Assembly: GCA_008364785.1 (NCBI GenBank)
Contig: VTTJ01000008.1
Location: 1-64,000 of the forward strand
Length of the DNA stretch: 64,000 nucleotides
DNA from: Bacillus sp. BGMRC 2118
GTDB taxonomy: Bacteria; Bacillota; Bacilli; Bacillales; SA4
Direction: 5' to 3'
This document shows positions 57,081-64,000 of the stretch, in pieces (positions within the stretch are counted from its first letter, which is position 1; each line of letters begins with the position of its first letter). Below the pieces are notes generated by a model. That model had not been told where the DNA came from, searched no databases, and was given only the letters and a program-made list of their open reading frames with translations. The position numbers and the translations under genes were made by a program.

Positions 57081-58898
57081 ATGGCAGAACAAACAATGGC
57101 AAAAGCATTGCCGACAAGAAGTGAAGTTCGCTTAGAAGACACATGGAGATTAGAAGATATTTATGTGACAGATGAAGCGTGGGAAGCTGAATTCTTAGAA
57201 GTAAAAGCTTTAATTCCAAGAGCAGCTGAGTTTGAAGGCAAACTTGGAGAATCTGCTGATACTTTACTTCAACTACTTACATATCAAGATGACGTATTGT
57301 TGAAGATGGGGAAGTTGTACACATATGCTCATATGCGCTATGACCAGGATACAACCAATTCTCATTATCAAGGATTAAACGATCGTGCTTCCAATCTTTA
57401 TACACAAATCTCTAGTAGCTTAGCTTACGTTGTTCCAGAGATTTTAGCGATTGAAGAAGAGAAGATTCAATCTTTCCTAAACGAAAGACATGAGCTTAAG
57501 GTGTATGAGCATGCGATTGAAGAGATTACAAGAACGCGTCCACATGTATTAAGCAGCAAGGAAGAATCACTTCTTGCACAAGCGTCTGAAGTGACAAGTG
57601 CGGCGAGCACAACTTTCGGTATGTTGAATAATGCGGATTTAAAATTCCCTTCCATTAAAGATGAAAATGGGGAAGAGGTTGAAATTACGCATGGCCGTTA
57701 TATTAGATTCCTTGAGAGCAGTGACGGACGTGTGAGAAAAGATGCGTTTAAGGCTGTGTATGAAACATACGGAAACTATCGCAATACATTTGCAAGTACT
57801 CTTGCAGGAACAGTAAAGAAGGATAACTTTTATGCACGTGTTCGAAATTATAAATCTGCCCGTGAAGCGGCACTGAGCAATAACAATATTCCAGAGCAAG
57901 TGTATGAGAACCTTGTCAACACTGTAAATGAATATTTGCCACTATTACACCGCTATGTAGCTCTACGTAAGCGAGTTCTAGGACTTGATGAGATTCATAT
58001 GTACGACCTTTATACACCACTTGTAAAAGAAGTGAAGATGGAAGTTACGTATGATGAAGCAAAAGAACATGTATTAAATGGGTTAACTCCACTTGGCGAA
58101 GAGTACCAGGACATTCTAAAGGAAGCATATGAGAACCGTTGGGTGGATGTTCAAGAGAACAAAGGAAAAAGGAGCGGTGCTTATTCATCTGGAGCATATG
58201 GAACAAATCCGTATATCCTAATGAACTGGCAAAATAACGTGAATAATCTATTCACATTGGCTCATGAATTTGGCCATTCTGTGCATAGTTATTACACTCG
58301 TAAAACACAACCATACGTATATGGTAATTATTCAATCTTCGTAGCAGAAGTGGCTTCGACATGTAATGAAAATTTACTAAATGACTATCTGTTGAAGACG
58401 ATTGATGATGAGAAGAAACGTCTGTACTTGTTAAATCATTATTTAGAGGGCTTCCGTGGTACGGTATTCCGTCAGACGATGTTTGCAGAGTTTGAGCATG
58501 CAATCCACTTGAAGGCTCAAGAAGGGGAAGCATTAACTCCAGATTTATTAACAAGCATGTACTATGAGTTAAATAAGAAGTACTTTGGTGATGATATTGT
58601 GATTGATGAGGAGATCGGCTTAGAATGGTCTCGTATTCCACACTTCTATTACAATTACTATGTGTATCAATATGCAACTGGATTTAGTGCTGCAACTGCT
58701 TTATCAAAGCAAATCTTAGAAGAAGGTCAGCCAGCTGTTGACCGTTACATTGAGTTTTTGAAGGCTGGAAGCTCAGATTATCCAATTGAAGTCTTAAAGA
58801 AGGCAGGGGTCGATATGACGTCTCCAGAACCAATTCGTTTAGCTCTTCAAGTATTTGAACAAAAGCTTGAAGAAATGGAACAATTGTTAGAAGGATAA
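57081..58898 (+). CDS. oligoendopeptidase F (second paralogue)
   Basis: A 605-residue M3 zinc peptidase with HEFGH in TLAHEFGHSVHSYYTRK and VAEVASTCNENLL. It aligns end to end with the first PepF, sharing long identical stretches such as KLYTYAHMR and YVYQYATGFSAATALSKQIL (one or two changes), consistent with local duplication. AGGGGG precedes the ATG, and its own terminator follows. It has a separate transcription unit from coiA-pepF. Confidence 0.93.
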   Translation: MAEQTMAKALPTRSEVRLEDTWRLEDIYVTDEAWEAEFLEVKALIPRAAEFEGKLGESADTLLQLLTYQDDVLLKMGKLYTYAHMRYDQDTTNSHYQGLNDRASNLYTQISSSLAYVVPEILAIEEEKIQSFLNERHELKVYEHAIEEITRTRPHVLSSKEESLLAQASEVTSAASTTFGMLNNADLKFPSIKDENGEEVEITHGRYIRFLESSDGRVRKDAFKAVYETYGNYRNTFASTLAGTVKKDNFYARVRNYKSAREAALSNNNIPEQVYENLVNTVNEYLPLLHRYVALRKRVLGLDEIHMYDLYTPLVKEVKMEVTYDEAKEHVLNGLTPLGEEYQDILKEAYENRWVDVQENKGKRSGAYSSGAYGTNPYILMNWQNNVNNLFTLAHEFGHSVHSYYTRKTQPYVYGNYSIFVAEVASTCNENLLNDYLLKTIDDEKKRLYLLNHYLEGFRGTVFRQTMFAEFEHAIHLKAQEGEALTPDLLTSMYYELNKKYFGDDIVIDEEIGLEWSRIPHFYYNYYVYQYATGFSAATALSKQILEEGQPAVDRYIEFLKAGSSDYPIEVLKKAGVDMTSPEPIRLALQVFEQKLEEMEQLLEG

Positions 58899-58932
58899 AA
58901 AAACGTCTGGGATTGATCCCAGACGTTTTTCT
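58899..58932 (+). terminator. terminator of the second pepF
   Basis: AAACGTCTGGGA (58901-58912) pairs with TCCCAGACGTTT, loop TTGA, with T tracts on both sides. Confidence 0.93.
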
Positions 58933-58938
58933 ATTGAA

Positions 58939-59115
58939 TTATCCTTTAAATCCTCTAAATCGATTTCGATTATTTAACCCGAGCATAATGAAGAAAATGA
59001 CTAAAAAGAGTAGCGGGGTTGTTATGGTTAAGGGTGCTAAATTCATCATTCCTAGTATTTGAAAGTAAAACACAATGATAAAAGAGACAATGCCTGCAAT
59101 TACTTTCCACTTCAT
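58939..59115 (-). CDS. small membrane protein (58 residues)
   Basis: A 58-residue protein (MKWKVIAGIVSFIIVFYFQI..., ending NRNRFRGFKG) with two predicted membrane helices (about 4-22 and 33-47) and a basic tail. ATG at 59115 follows GGAGGT. The stop meets the bidirectional pepF2 terminator. Not recognised. Confidence 0.7.
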   Translation of the reverse strand: MKWKVIAGIVSFIIVFYFQILGMMNLAPLTITTPLLFLVIFFIMLGLNNRNRFRGFKG

Positions 59116-59219
59116 GTGATAACCTCCAACTCAACATATGCTTGTATCAACTATATTCAGGTAGAAGTAAAATCATGCGTTATAAAAGATAAATTAAAAG
59201 TTTAGCCCCGTAGTAAGGA

Positions 59220-59243
59220 CAAAAAAAACGCCAATAGGCGTTT
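59220..59243 (-). terminator. terminator of the yjbI-spxH unit
   Basis: AAACGCC (59226-59232) pairs with GGCGTTT (59237-59243). A T tract follows on the minus strand. Confidence 0.85.
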
Positions 59244-59248
59244 ATAAA

Positions 59249-60106
59249 TTATCCCGTATATCTCCAAAATGTACCGTATTTTACTGGGACCACTTCGACT
59301 TTTTGTTTAAATAGAAGCTTTTTCATTTCTTTTTCTACTTCTTGAATGGTCATGTTATACACGACTGAAATTTCAACTGATGCAACAAATCTATACAGTT
59401 CAAGAAACTCTTCAAGTGTAGGTAGTAATGCTGGTTTAGGTTGCTCACCTAAGAGCTCTTCTATAATTTTAACGTAAATATCATAAGGGTAGCAGCCGGT
59501 AACTTTCATCCCTTCGTCCTCAATATTTTGATTAAAGAAAACGAGAGTAGGTATTTGGTCAACTTCCATTTCTGTTGTGATTTGGAGGTCACATTGAAGA
59601 GCTTTCGATGCACTTTCTGAATGAATATCTTTTTTAAATTCTTCCACATCTAATCCAACACTATCTGCACAGTCGATCAGTATTGATTGATCAGAGATAT
59701 TTTGCTTTTGTAAAAATAAAAGCTCTTGTAGTTTTCGTAAAAATCTTAGACCAACACGTCTACCTTGTAATTCGGCTGCCTTTATTGCAATGGAAGCAAT
59801 ATAAGGTGTAGAAATTGGATTTTCAAACCAAACATCACCATCGCATGACATTCCAGAACGACTTGCCGTTCGCTCCCAAACTGTTGCAAGGTTTTCGGTC
59901 TTTGTTTTTTTAAGTAAATTAAGGGTGGCCAATTTTCCACTAATAACATGTTTAATGGAGAAATAAGAACCATATTCTAGATGGAGCTTTTTTAGGACTG
60001 GTTCTAAAGCCCAACATTCAGGGCACAAAGGATCAATAAACACATAGATCTCAAGAGGTTTTTTCCCAGATTCATGACATGCCTGTTTCTCATGTTTATC
60101 AATCAC
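59249..60106 (-). CDS. spxH: SpxH (YjbH), ClpXP adaptor for Spx
   Basis: A 285-residue DsbA-like thioredoxin-fold protein that delivers Spx to ClpXP. The CxxC motif is C28-P-E-C31 in [13 protein letters not shown]. The N-terminus is His/Cys-bearing (KHEKQACHE), as in the zinc-binding N-terminus of YjbH. Start: GTG at 60106 after GGAGGAGATT. It overlaps the yjbI stop by 8 bp, giving translational coupling to the hemoglobin gene. Confidence 0.93.
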   Translation of the reverse strand: MIDKHEKQACHESGKKPLEIYVFIDPLCPECWALEPVLKKLHLEYGSYFSIKHVISGKLATLNLLKKTKTENLATVWERTASRSGMSCDGDVWFENPISTPYIASIAIKAAELQGRRVGLRFLRKLQELLFLQKQNISDQSILIDCADSVGLDVEEFKKDIHSESASKALQCDLQITTEMEVDQIPTLVFFNQNIEDEGMKVTGCYPYDIYVKIIEELLGEQPKPALLPTLEEFLELYRFVASVEISVVYNMTIQEVEKEMKKLLFKQKVEVVPVKYGTFWRYTG

Positions 60107-60503
60107 GGGAAATCTCCTCCCCAGAGTCAGGAGTGTTAATCATATGTTGTGCTGTTAGTACGAGTCGATGATAAAATTCATCTCTCAGATTTCCTTCTAA
60201 GCCGACTTCATCCATTGCCTCGCTCATACAAGAAAGCCATGCCCGGGCACGTGTTGGCGTAATCTCAAATGGCAAATGACGAGCTCGCATCATCGGATGT
60301 CCATGTTCCTCGGTATAAAGCTGAGGTCCACCTAAATACTGCGTCAAAAATTGCTTTTGCTTACGTGCTGTTTCCGTTAAATCCTTAGGGAAAATGGGAA
60401 TTAGATCTGGGTGTTTACTAACTTTACTATAAAATGTATCCACTAAAGAATATAGGACGCTCTCTCCAATTGCTTCAAATGGGGATGAATATCGTTCAGT
60501 CAT
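60099..60503 (-). CDS. yjbI: truncated hemoglobin YjbI
   Basis: A 134-residue group II truncated globin ([43 protein letters not shown], where the proximal His region HLPFEIT follows). It binds heme. In B. subtilis it has been linked to oxidative protection and surface-layer protein quality. ATG at 60503 follows GAAGGAG. First in the yjbI-spxH unit. Confidence 0.92.
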   Translation of the reverse strand: MTERYSSPFEAIGESVLYSLVDTFYSKVSKHPDLIPIFPKDLTETARKQKQFLTQYLGGPQLYTEEHGHPMMRARHLPFEITPTRARAWLSCMSEAMDEVGLEGNLRDEFYHRLVLTAQHMINTPDSGEEISRD

Positions 60504-60803
60504 ATAAATAACTCCTTCTTCAAGAAATACTTACTTTTTCTTGTACTAAGAGTAGTAACTACTTCAAATTCCAATGCTTGTAAATCATTTTAACAACGTT
60601 TTCATCACACTTCAAATAAAGTGACTTATTCTAGTCTTAGTGCCGATACTGTCAACTTTACTGCTTTAAAGGAGTGGGGGCCTGACCCTCGGTGCTTTAA
60701 AGTGATAAAGTGACTACCTTTTAATGAAATGGTTCGTCATGTTTAGGTTTCCCTATAAAAAGAAAATCACCTAATCAGTTTGCACTAGGTGATTATTTTT
60801 TCG
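60504..60803. other. intergenic region with a GC-rich palindromic segment
   Basis: A 300-bp gap upstream of yjbI and downstream of cwlQ. TGCTTTAAAG occurs at 60661-60670 and again at 60692-60701, flanking GGGGGCCTGACCCTC, a short GC-rich imperfect palindrome in otherwise AT-rich DNA. I see no gene. The cwlQ terminator lies at its right end. Confidence 0.5.
60761..60797 (-). terminator. cwlQ/yjbK terminator
   Basis: AATCACCTA (60767-60775) pairs with TAGGTGATT (60788-60796), with T-rich flanks. Confidence 0.85.
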
Positions 60804-61436
60804 TTATGCATTTAGTTGGTTAAACGTGTTGGTTACTTTTTTAACGTAATTTTGTGTTTCTTTAAATGGAGGAATGCCGCCATGCTTGTCTACGTTACCA
60901 GGTCCAGCGTTGTAGGCTGCCAGTGCGAGCTTAATGTTTCCGTCATACTTGTCCAACATTTGGCGTAAGTATTTTGTTCCGCCTTCAATATTTTGTGCAG
61001 GGTCAAAGATATTCGCTACACCTAATCCTCTTGCTGTAGAAGGCATCAGCTGCATAAGTCCGCTTGCACCTGCATGACTTACTGCATTCGGGTTAAAGTT
61101 TGACTCGTTCTTAATTACTGCTTTAATTAATTTTGCATCTACTCCAAATTTGTCAGCAGCCTGTTGAATCATACTATCAATGCTACCAAGTTCGATAGGA
61201 GGTAAAGATGCTTTAACTTGATTTAAATTGAGACTTGGCATAGCAGACGTAATATTTTCAGCAGCCTGAGGCAAGCTAGAAAGTAACTCTTTCGTTGAAT
61301 CTAGTCCATTTGATAGGAATTCTGTTAACATCGTTTGAAACATATTATCTGAATTTGAGCTTTGTTCTACACCTTGTCCAGAAAAACCGCGAAGTGCTTG
61401 GATTTCTAACATCATTTTCATTTGGTTAATATTCAA
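60804..61436 (-). CDS. cwlQ: SLT-type lytic transglycosylase (CwlQ/YjbJ)
   Basis: A 210-residue peptidoglycan-cleaving enzyme with an SLT domain at about 95-205. The catalytic glutamate is in [20 protein letters not shown], followed by GLMQLMP and [12 protein letters not shown]. No signal peptide is evident; residues 1-90 are low-complexity helical ([15 protein letters not shown]). B. subtilis YjbJ is reported to have muramidase and transglycosylase activities. Start: TTG at 61436 after GGAGGGA. It overlaps yjbK by 11 bp. Confidence 0.88.
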   Translation of the reverse strand: MNINQMKMMLEIQALRGFSGQGVEQSSNSDNMFQTMLTEFLSNGLDSTKELLSSLPQAAENITSAMPSLNLNQVKASLPPIELGSIDSMIQQAADKFGVDAKLIKAVIKNESNFNPNAVSHAGASGLMQLMPSTARGLGVANIFDPAQNIEGGTKYLRQMLDKYDGNIKLALAAYNAGPGNVDKHGGIPPFKETQNYVKKVTNTFNQLNA

Positions 61437-62028
61437 GTTGTGATCCCTCCAGTTGTCTCTTTTTTTCATTGAAGAACCGTTTAATCTTATTGTCGGTTTG
61501 ACGAGCAGGAATGTTGTGCTGTGTTAATAGCTTTTCAAACTGCACTTTCCCCTCATGATAACTCTTTGCTTCATATTCAAGCTCATAATCTTCTACATTC
61601 AAGTAATAACTGTGATCGAAGACGAGGAGCCCATTCTCATAAGGTAATTCAACTCTTTTTGTCTCAAGTGTGCCTAAATAACGAATCTCACTTGTATCTA
61701 TATTCAAATCTTTAATAATTGTATAAATATCACCCTGTAGTAGAGGTCCACCTTGTAACATAGCAGAAGCTTCAGTTTCTGACAGTTCCTGATGTGTTTC
61801 AAGTAATCCTTCAGTCATGGGTTGTTTTAATGTTAGTGTATACGTCTCTTTCTTATAACGAATACGAAGTGCCGCACCGTTCTCTTTAAGAGCAAAGCTC
61901 ACTGTATCAAAATAGTGATTTTGCTGTGAGATTATATCATCATTTTGGATGTTATATTCAGAGAGCAATAACTGGTATTCATCCTTTGAGAGTAAGTTTT
62001 TAAATTCTATTTCAATTTCTTGATTCAT
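61426..62028 (-). CDS. yjbK: CYTH-domain phosphohydrolase YjbK
   Basis: A 200-residue CYTH (triphosphate tunnel) protein. The N-terminal signature is [11 protein letters not shown] (ExExK), with [16 protein letters not shown] and LEYEAKS further on. It probably acts on inorganic or nucleotide triphosphates; the substrate is unproven. Start: ATG at 62028 after GAGGGGA. The longer frame to 62076 has no site. Operon with cwlQ. Confidence 0.88.
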   Translation of the reverse strand: MNQEIEIEFKNLLSKDEYQLLLSEYNIQNDDIISQQNHYFDTVSFALKENGAALRIRYKKETYTLTLKQPMTEGLLETHQELSETEASAMLQGGPLLQGDIYTIIKDLNIDTSEIRYLGTLETKRVELPYENGLLVFDHSYYLNVEDYELEYEAKSYHEGKVQFEKLLTQHNIPARQTDNKIKRFFNEKKRQLEGSQLEY

Positions 62029-62195
62029 TGTGCATCCCCTCTCTCGGATTTGTTGTCCATACTTTCTAAAATCCACGATACCTATTATACTATAACCTGG
62101 ATTATTATAGTGTTAGTATTTATATGGTAAAATAAATTATAGAAATTCGGACTTAGGTAAAAACATTTTGTGCCGTTTTAGAGGGGAGTAAGAGT

Positions 62196-62570
62196 ATGAG
62201 TCAAAGATTATTAATTAAAGATGTAACTTGGAAAAACGAGGGACTTTACATAATTAGCGATGAAACAGAAATGAATGCAGAGCAGTTATCTCCTGCAGGG
62301 AGGGTATTGGTCGATTCTGATCAATTAACGTTCATTTACATATTAGAAACGCCAACTGAATATGTTTACTTACCACTGTCAAAAGAGTACTGGTCAGATT
62401 TAAAAAAGGTACTCACAGAGCAAACAACGGTCACTCTTTTCGTTAATAATAGAGAAATTGTGTTAGAAAATATTGTTGAAGAACTTCAATATGTAATTAG
62501 CAATATTGAAGGAAATGCAAACTATGGCGATCAGATGGTTGAGGAAGTAGAAGCACATTTTATTAAATAA
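62196..62570 (+). CDS. yjbL: hypothetical protein YjbL
   Basis: A 124-residue soluble protein (MSQRLLIKDVTWKNEGLYII..., C-terminal helix EGNANYGDQMVEEVEAHFIK). It matches YjbL in position, size and neighbours: divergent from yjbK, upstream of yjbM. Function unknown. GAGGGGAGTAAGAG precedes the ATG. Confidence 0.85.
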   Translation: MSQRLLIKDVTWKNEGLYIISDETEMNAEQLSPAGRVLVDSDQLTFIYILETPTEYVYLPLSKEYWSDLKKVLTEQTTVTLFVNNREIVLENIVEELQYVISNIEGNANYGDQMVEEVEAHFIK

Positions 62571-62607
62571 AATACATTGAGTAATTCATTAACTGGTGGT
62601 GTAAGTT

Positions 62608-63225
62608 ATGATAGAAAACTGGGACGTATTTTTAGCTCCATATAAACAAGCAGTCGATGAATTAAAAATCAAGTTCAAGGGAATTCGAACACAGTTTGAG
62701 AAAAATTCCTTACATTCTCCGATTGAATTTGTAACAGGTAGAGTAAAGCCAATTCCAAGCATTTTAGACAAAGCAATCCGAAAACAAATTAACTTAGACA
62801 ATATCGAGGAAGAAATGCAGGATATTGCTGGAGTTCGCATGATGTGTCAATTCGTTGAGGATATTAAATCTGTAGTTGAGCTACTGCGAAAGAGAAATGA
62901 CCTTGAAATTATTGAAGAGCGTGATTACATTTCACAAAATAAAGATAGCGGGTACCGATCGTATCACTTTGTCATCTCATATCCAGTTGAAACACTTCAA
63001 GGTAAGAAAAACATCTTAGTAGAGATACAAATTCGCACACTCTCGATGAACTTTTGGGCAACGATTGAGCATTCGCTAAACTATAAATACTCAGGACAAA
63101 TTCCTACCAATATTCAAGAGCGGTTAAAGCGTGCTGCTGAGGCGGCTTTTCGTCTCGATGAGGAAATGTCCTTAATTCGTGATGAAATACAAGAGGCACA
63201 GGCAATCTTTTCGAGGAAAAAATAA
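62608..63225 (+). CDS. yjbM: small alarmone synthetase YjbM (RelQ/SasB)
   Basis: A 205-residue single-domain (p)ppGpp synthetase that transfers pyrophosphate from ATP to GDP or GTP. Motifs include [38 protein letters not shown] and [17 protein letters not shown]. It lacks hydrolase and regulatory domains, as is normal for RelQ. It heads a unit with the NAD kinase (17-bp gap). Confidence 0.95.
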   Translation: MIENWDVFLAPYKQAVDELKIKFKGIRTQFEKNSLHSPIEFVTGRVKPIPSILDKAIRKQINLDNIEEEMQDIAGVRMMCQFVEDIKSVVELLRKRNDLEIIEERDYISQNKDSGYRSYHFVISYPVETLQGKKNILVEIQIRTLSMNFWATIEHSLNYKYSGQIPTNIQERLKRAAEAAFRLDEEMSLIRDEIQEAQAIFSRKK

Positions 63226-63242
63226 GCAAGGGAGGCCATTAC

Positions 63243-64000
63243 ATGAGATTTGCCATAACGAGTAAAGGTGATAATATCTCCAATACTCTCATGTTAAAAA
63301 TGAGAACGTATCTTCAAGATTTTGATTTGATTTACGATGAAGACCAGCCCGATATCGTGATTTCTGTAGGTGGAGATGGTACTCTTTTATATGCTTTTCA
63401 TCGATATAGTAAGCGCTTAGATAAGACCGCATTTGTTGGTGTTCATACAGGTCACCTAGGATTCTATGCAGACTGGGTGCCAGAAGAGGTCGAAAAGCTT
63501 GTGATTGCGATAGCTAAAACGCCGTATCAAACAGTTGAATATCCACTACTTGAAGTCATTGTAAGACATTTGAATGGTGGAAAGGAAGCGAGATACTTAG
63601 CGTTAAATGAATGTACGGTAAAAGCGGTTGAGGGATCACTTGTCATGGATGTTGAGATCCGTGGTCAACATTTTGAGACGTTTCGAGGAGATGGGTTATG
63701 TGTATCCACACCTACTGGAAGTACGGCATACAATAAGGCACTGGGGGGAGCTATACTTCACCCATCCATAGAAGCAATTCAAATTGCAGAAATGGCCTCT
63801 ATTAACAACCGAGTATTTCGTACAATTGGTTCGCCTCTAGTTCTACCAAAACATCATACATGTATGATGCGACCGATAAACGATGTGGACTTTCAAATTA
63901 CGATTGATCATTTAACGTTGTTACATAAGGATGTAAAATCCATTCAATATCGTGTGGCGAACGAAAAAATTAGGTTTGCCCGTTTTAGAACGTTTCCATT
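63243..64000 (+). CDS. nadF: NAD kinase NadF (3' end beyond window)
   Basis: The start of a roughly 265-residue NAD kinase (YjbN type). ATG at 63243 follows AAGGGAGG. 252 codons are present: GGDGT in [26 protein letters not shown], and [23 protein letters not shown]. It phosphorylates NAD to NADP. Coding continues past the window edge, so only about the last dozen residues are missing. Confidence 0.95.
   Translation, partial: MRFAITSKGDNISNTLMLKMRTYLQDFDLIYDEDQPDIVISVGGDGTLLYAFHRYSKRLDKTAFVGVHTGHLGFYADWVPEEVEKLVIAIAKTPYQTVEYPLLEVIVRHLNGGKEARYLALNECTVKAVEGSLVMDVEIRGQHFETFRGDGLCVSTPTGSTAYNKALGGAILHPSIEAIQIAEMASINNRVFRTIGSPLVLPKHHTCMMRPINDVDFQITIDHLTLLHKDVKSIQYRVANEKIRFARFRTFP

Noticed and set aside
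60536..60570. another MITE copy upstream of yjbI
   Set aside because: AGAGTAGTAACTA matches an internal block of the element, but neither end nor any other block is present, so it is likely chance.

Overview
The window is low-GC DNA from a member of the Bacillaceae (Bacillus sensu lato). Most genes have a strong Shine-Dalgarno sequence, many starts are TTG or GTG, and Rho-independent terminators are frequent. Gene order follows the yit-yja-yjb region of the Bacillus subtilis chromosome: cvfB/yitL, a DegV gene, a YitT-type gene, a BsuPI-type inhibitor gene, yitU, sufT/yitW, yjzC, yjzD, yjaU, yjaV, med, comZ, fabH, fabF, yjaZ, appDFABC, yjbA, trpS, oppABCDF, spx, yjbE, mecA, coiA, pepF, spxH/yjbH, yjbI, yjbJ, yjbK, yjbL, yjbM, nadF/yjbN. 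It is not B. subtilis itself: the arg-car operon between yitW and yjzC is absent, and genes not expected there are present (two chemoreceptor genes, mscL, cls, a second pepF and a mapB-type gene). There are no rRNA or tRNA genes, prophages or complete insertion sequences.

Layout. 0.1-8.4 kb is a maltodextrin locus: a neopullulanase-type enzyme diverges from a binding protein, two permeases, a membrane-tethered amylase and a LacI-type regulator. Palindromic LacI/CcpA-like sites lie in the divergent region. No ABC ATPase is present, so a shared one such as MsmX is presumably encoded elsewhere. 8.4-22.7 kb holds an SDR, YajQ, CvfB, a BMP-lipoprotein/chemoreceptor pair, mscL and the yitS-yjzD-like genes. 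22.8-29.8 kb carries yjaU-yjaV-med-comZ and fabH-fabF behind a FapR-like operator, then yjaZ. 30-47.4 kb holds two complete oligopeptide ABC transporters (App and Opp), separated by yjbA, a large chemoreceptor and T-box-controlled trpS. 48-64 kb holds the Spx/ClpXP-adaptor region (spx, mecA, spxH), cls, coiA, two paralogous pepF genes, mapB, a truncated hemoglobin gene, cwlQ, a CYTH-domain gene, the (p)ppGpp synthetase gene yjbM and an almost complete NAD kinase gene.

Functional themes. Peptide uptake (app, opp), peptide breakdown (pepF twice, map) and competence/sporulation control (opp, med, comZ, mecA, coiA, spx) are interleaved. The three adaptor or substrate proteins of ClpXP/ClpCP (Spx, SpxH, MecA) lie within 12 kb.

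The least explained parts are intergenic. (1) A MITE-like element of about 167-189 bp occurs four times between 13.8 and 22.6 kb. It has terminal inverted repeats, and two copies have perfect 6-bp target duplications. A 100-bp element at 52.15 kb seems to be built from two of its right ends. (2) Two arrays of a GGCTCATAA-type motif recur every 20-21 bp, about two DNA helical turns, and both lie between convergent genes. Neither is a CRISPR and neither is convincingly coding. I know of no description of either family, but I could not search for one.
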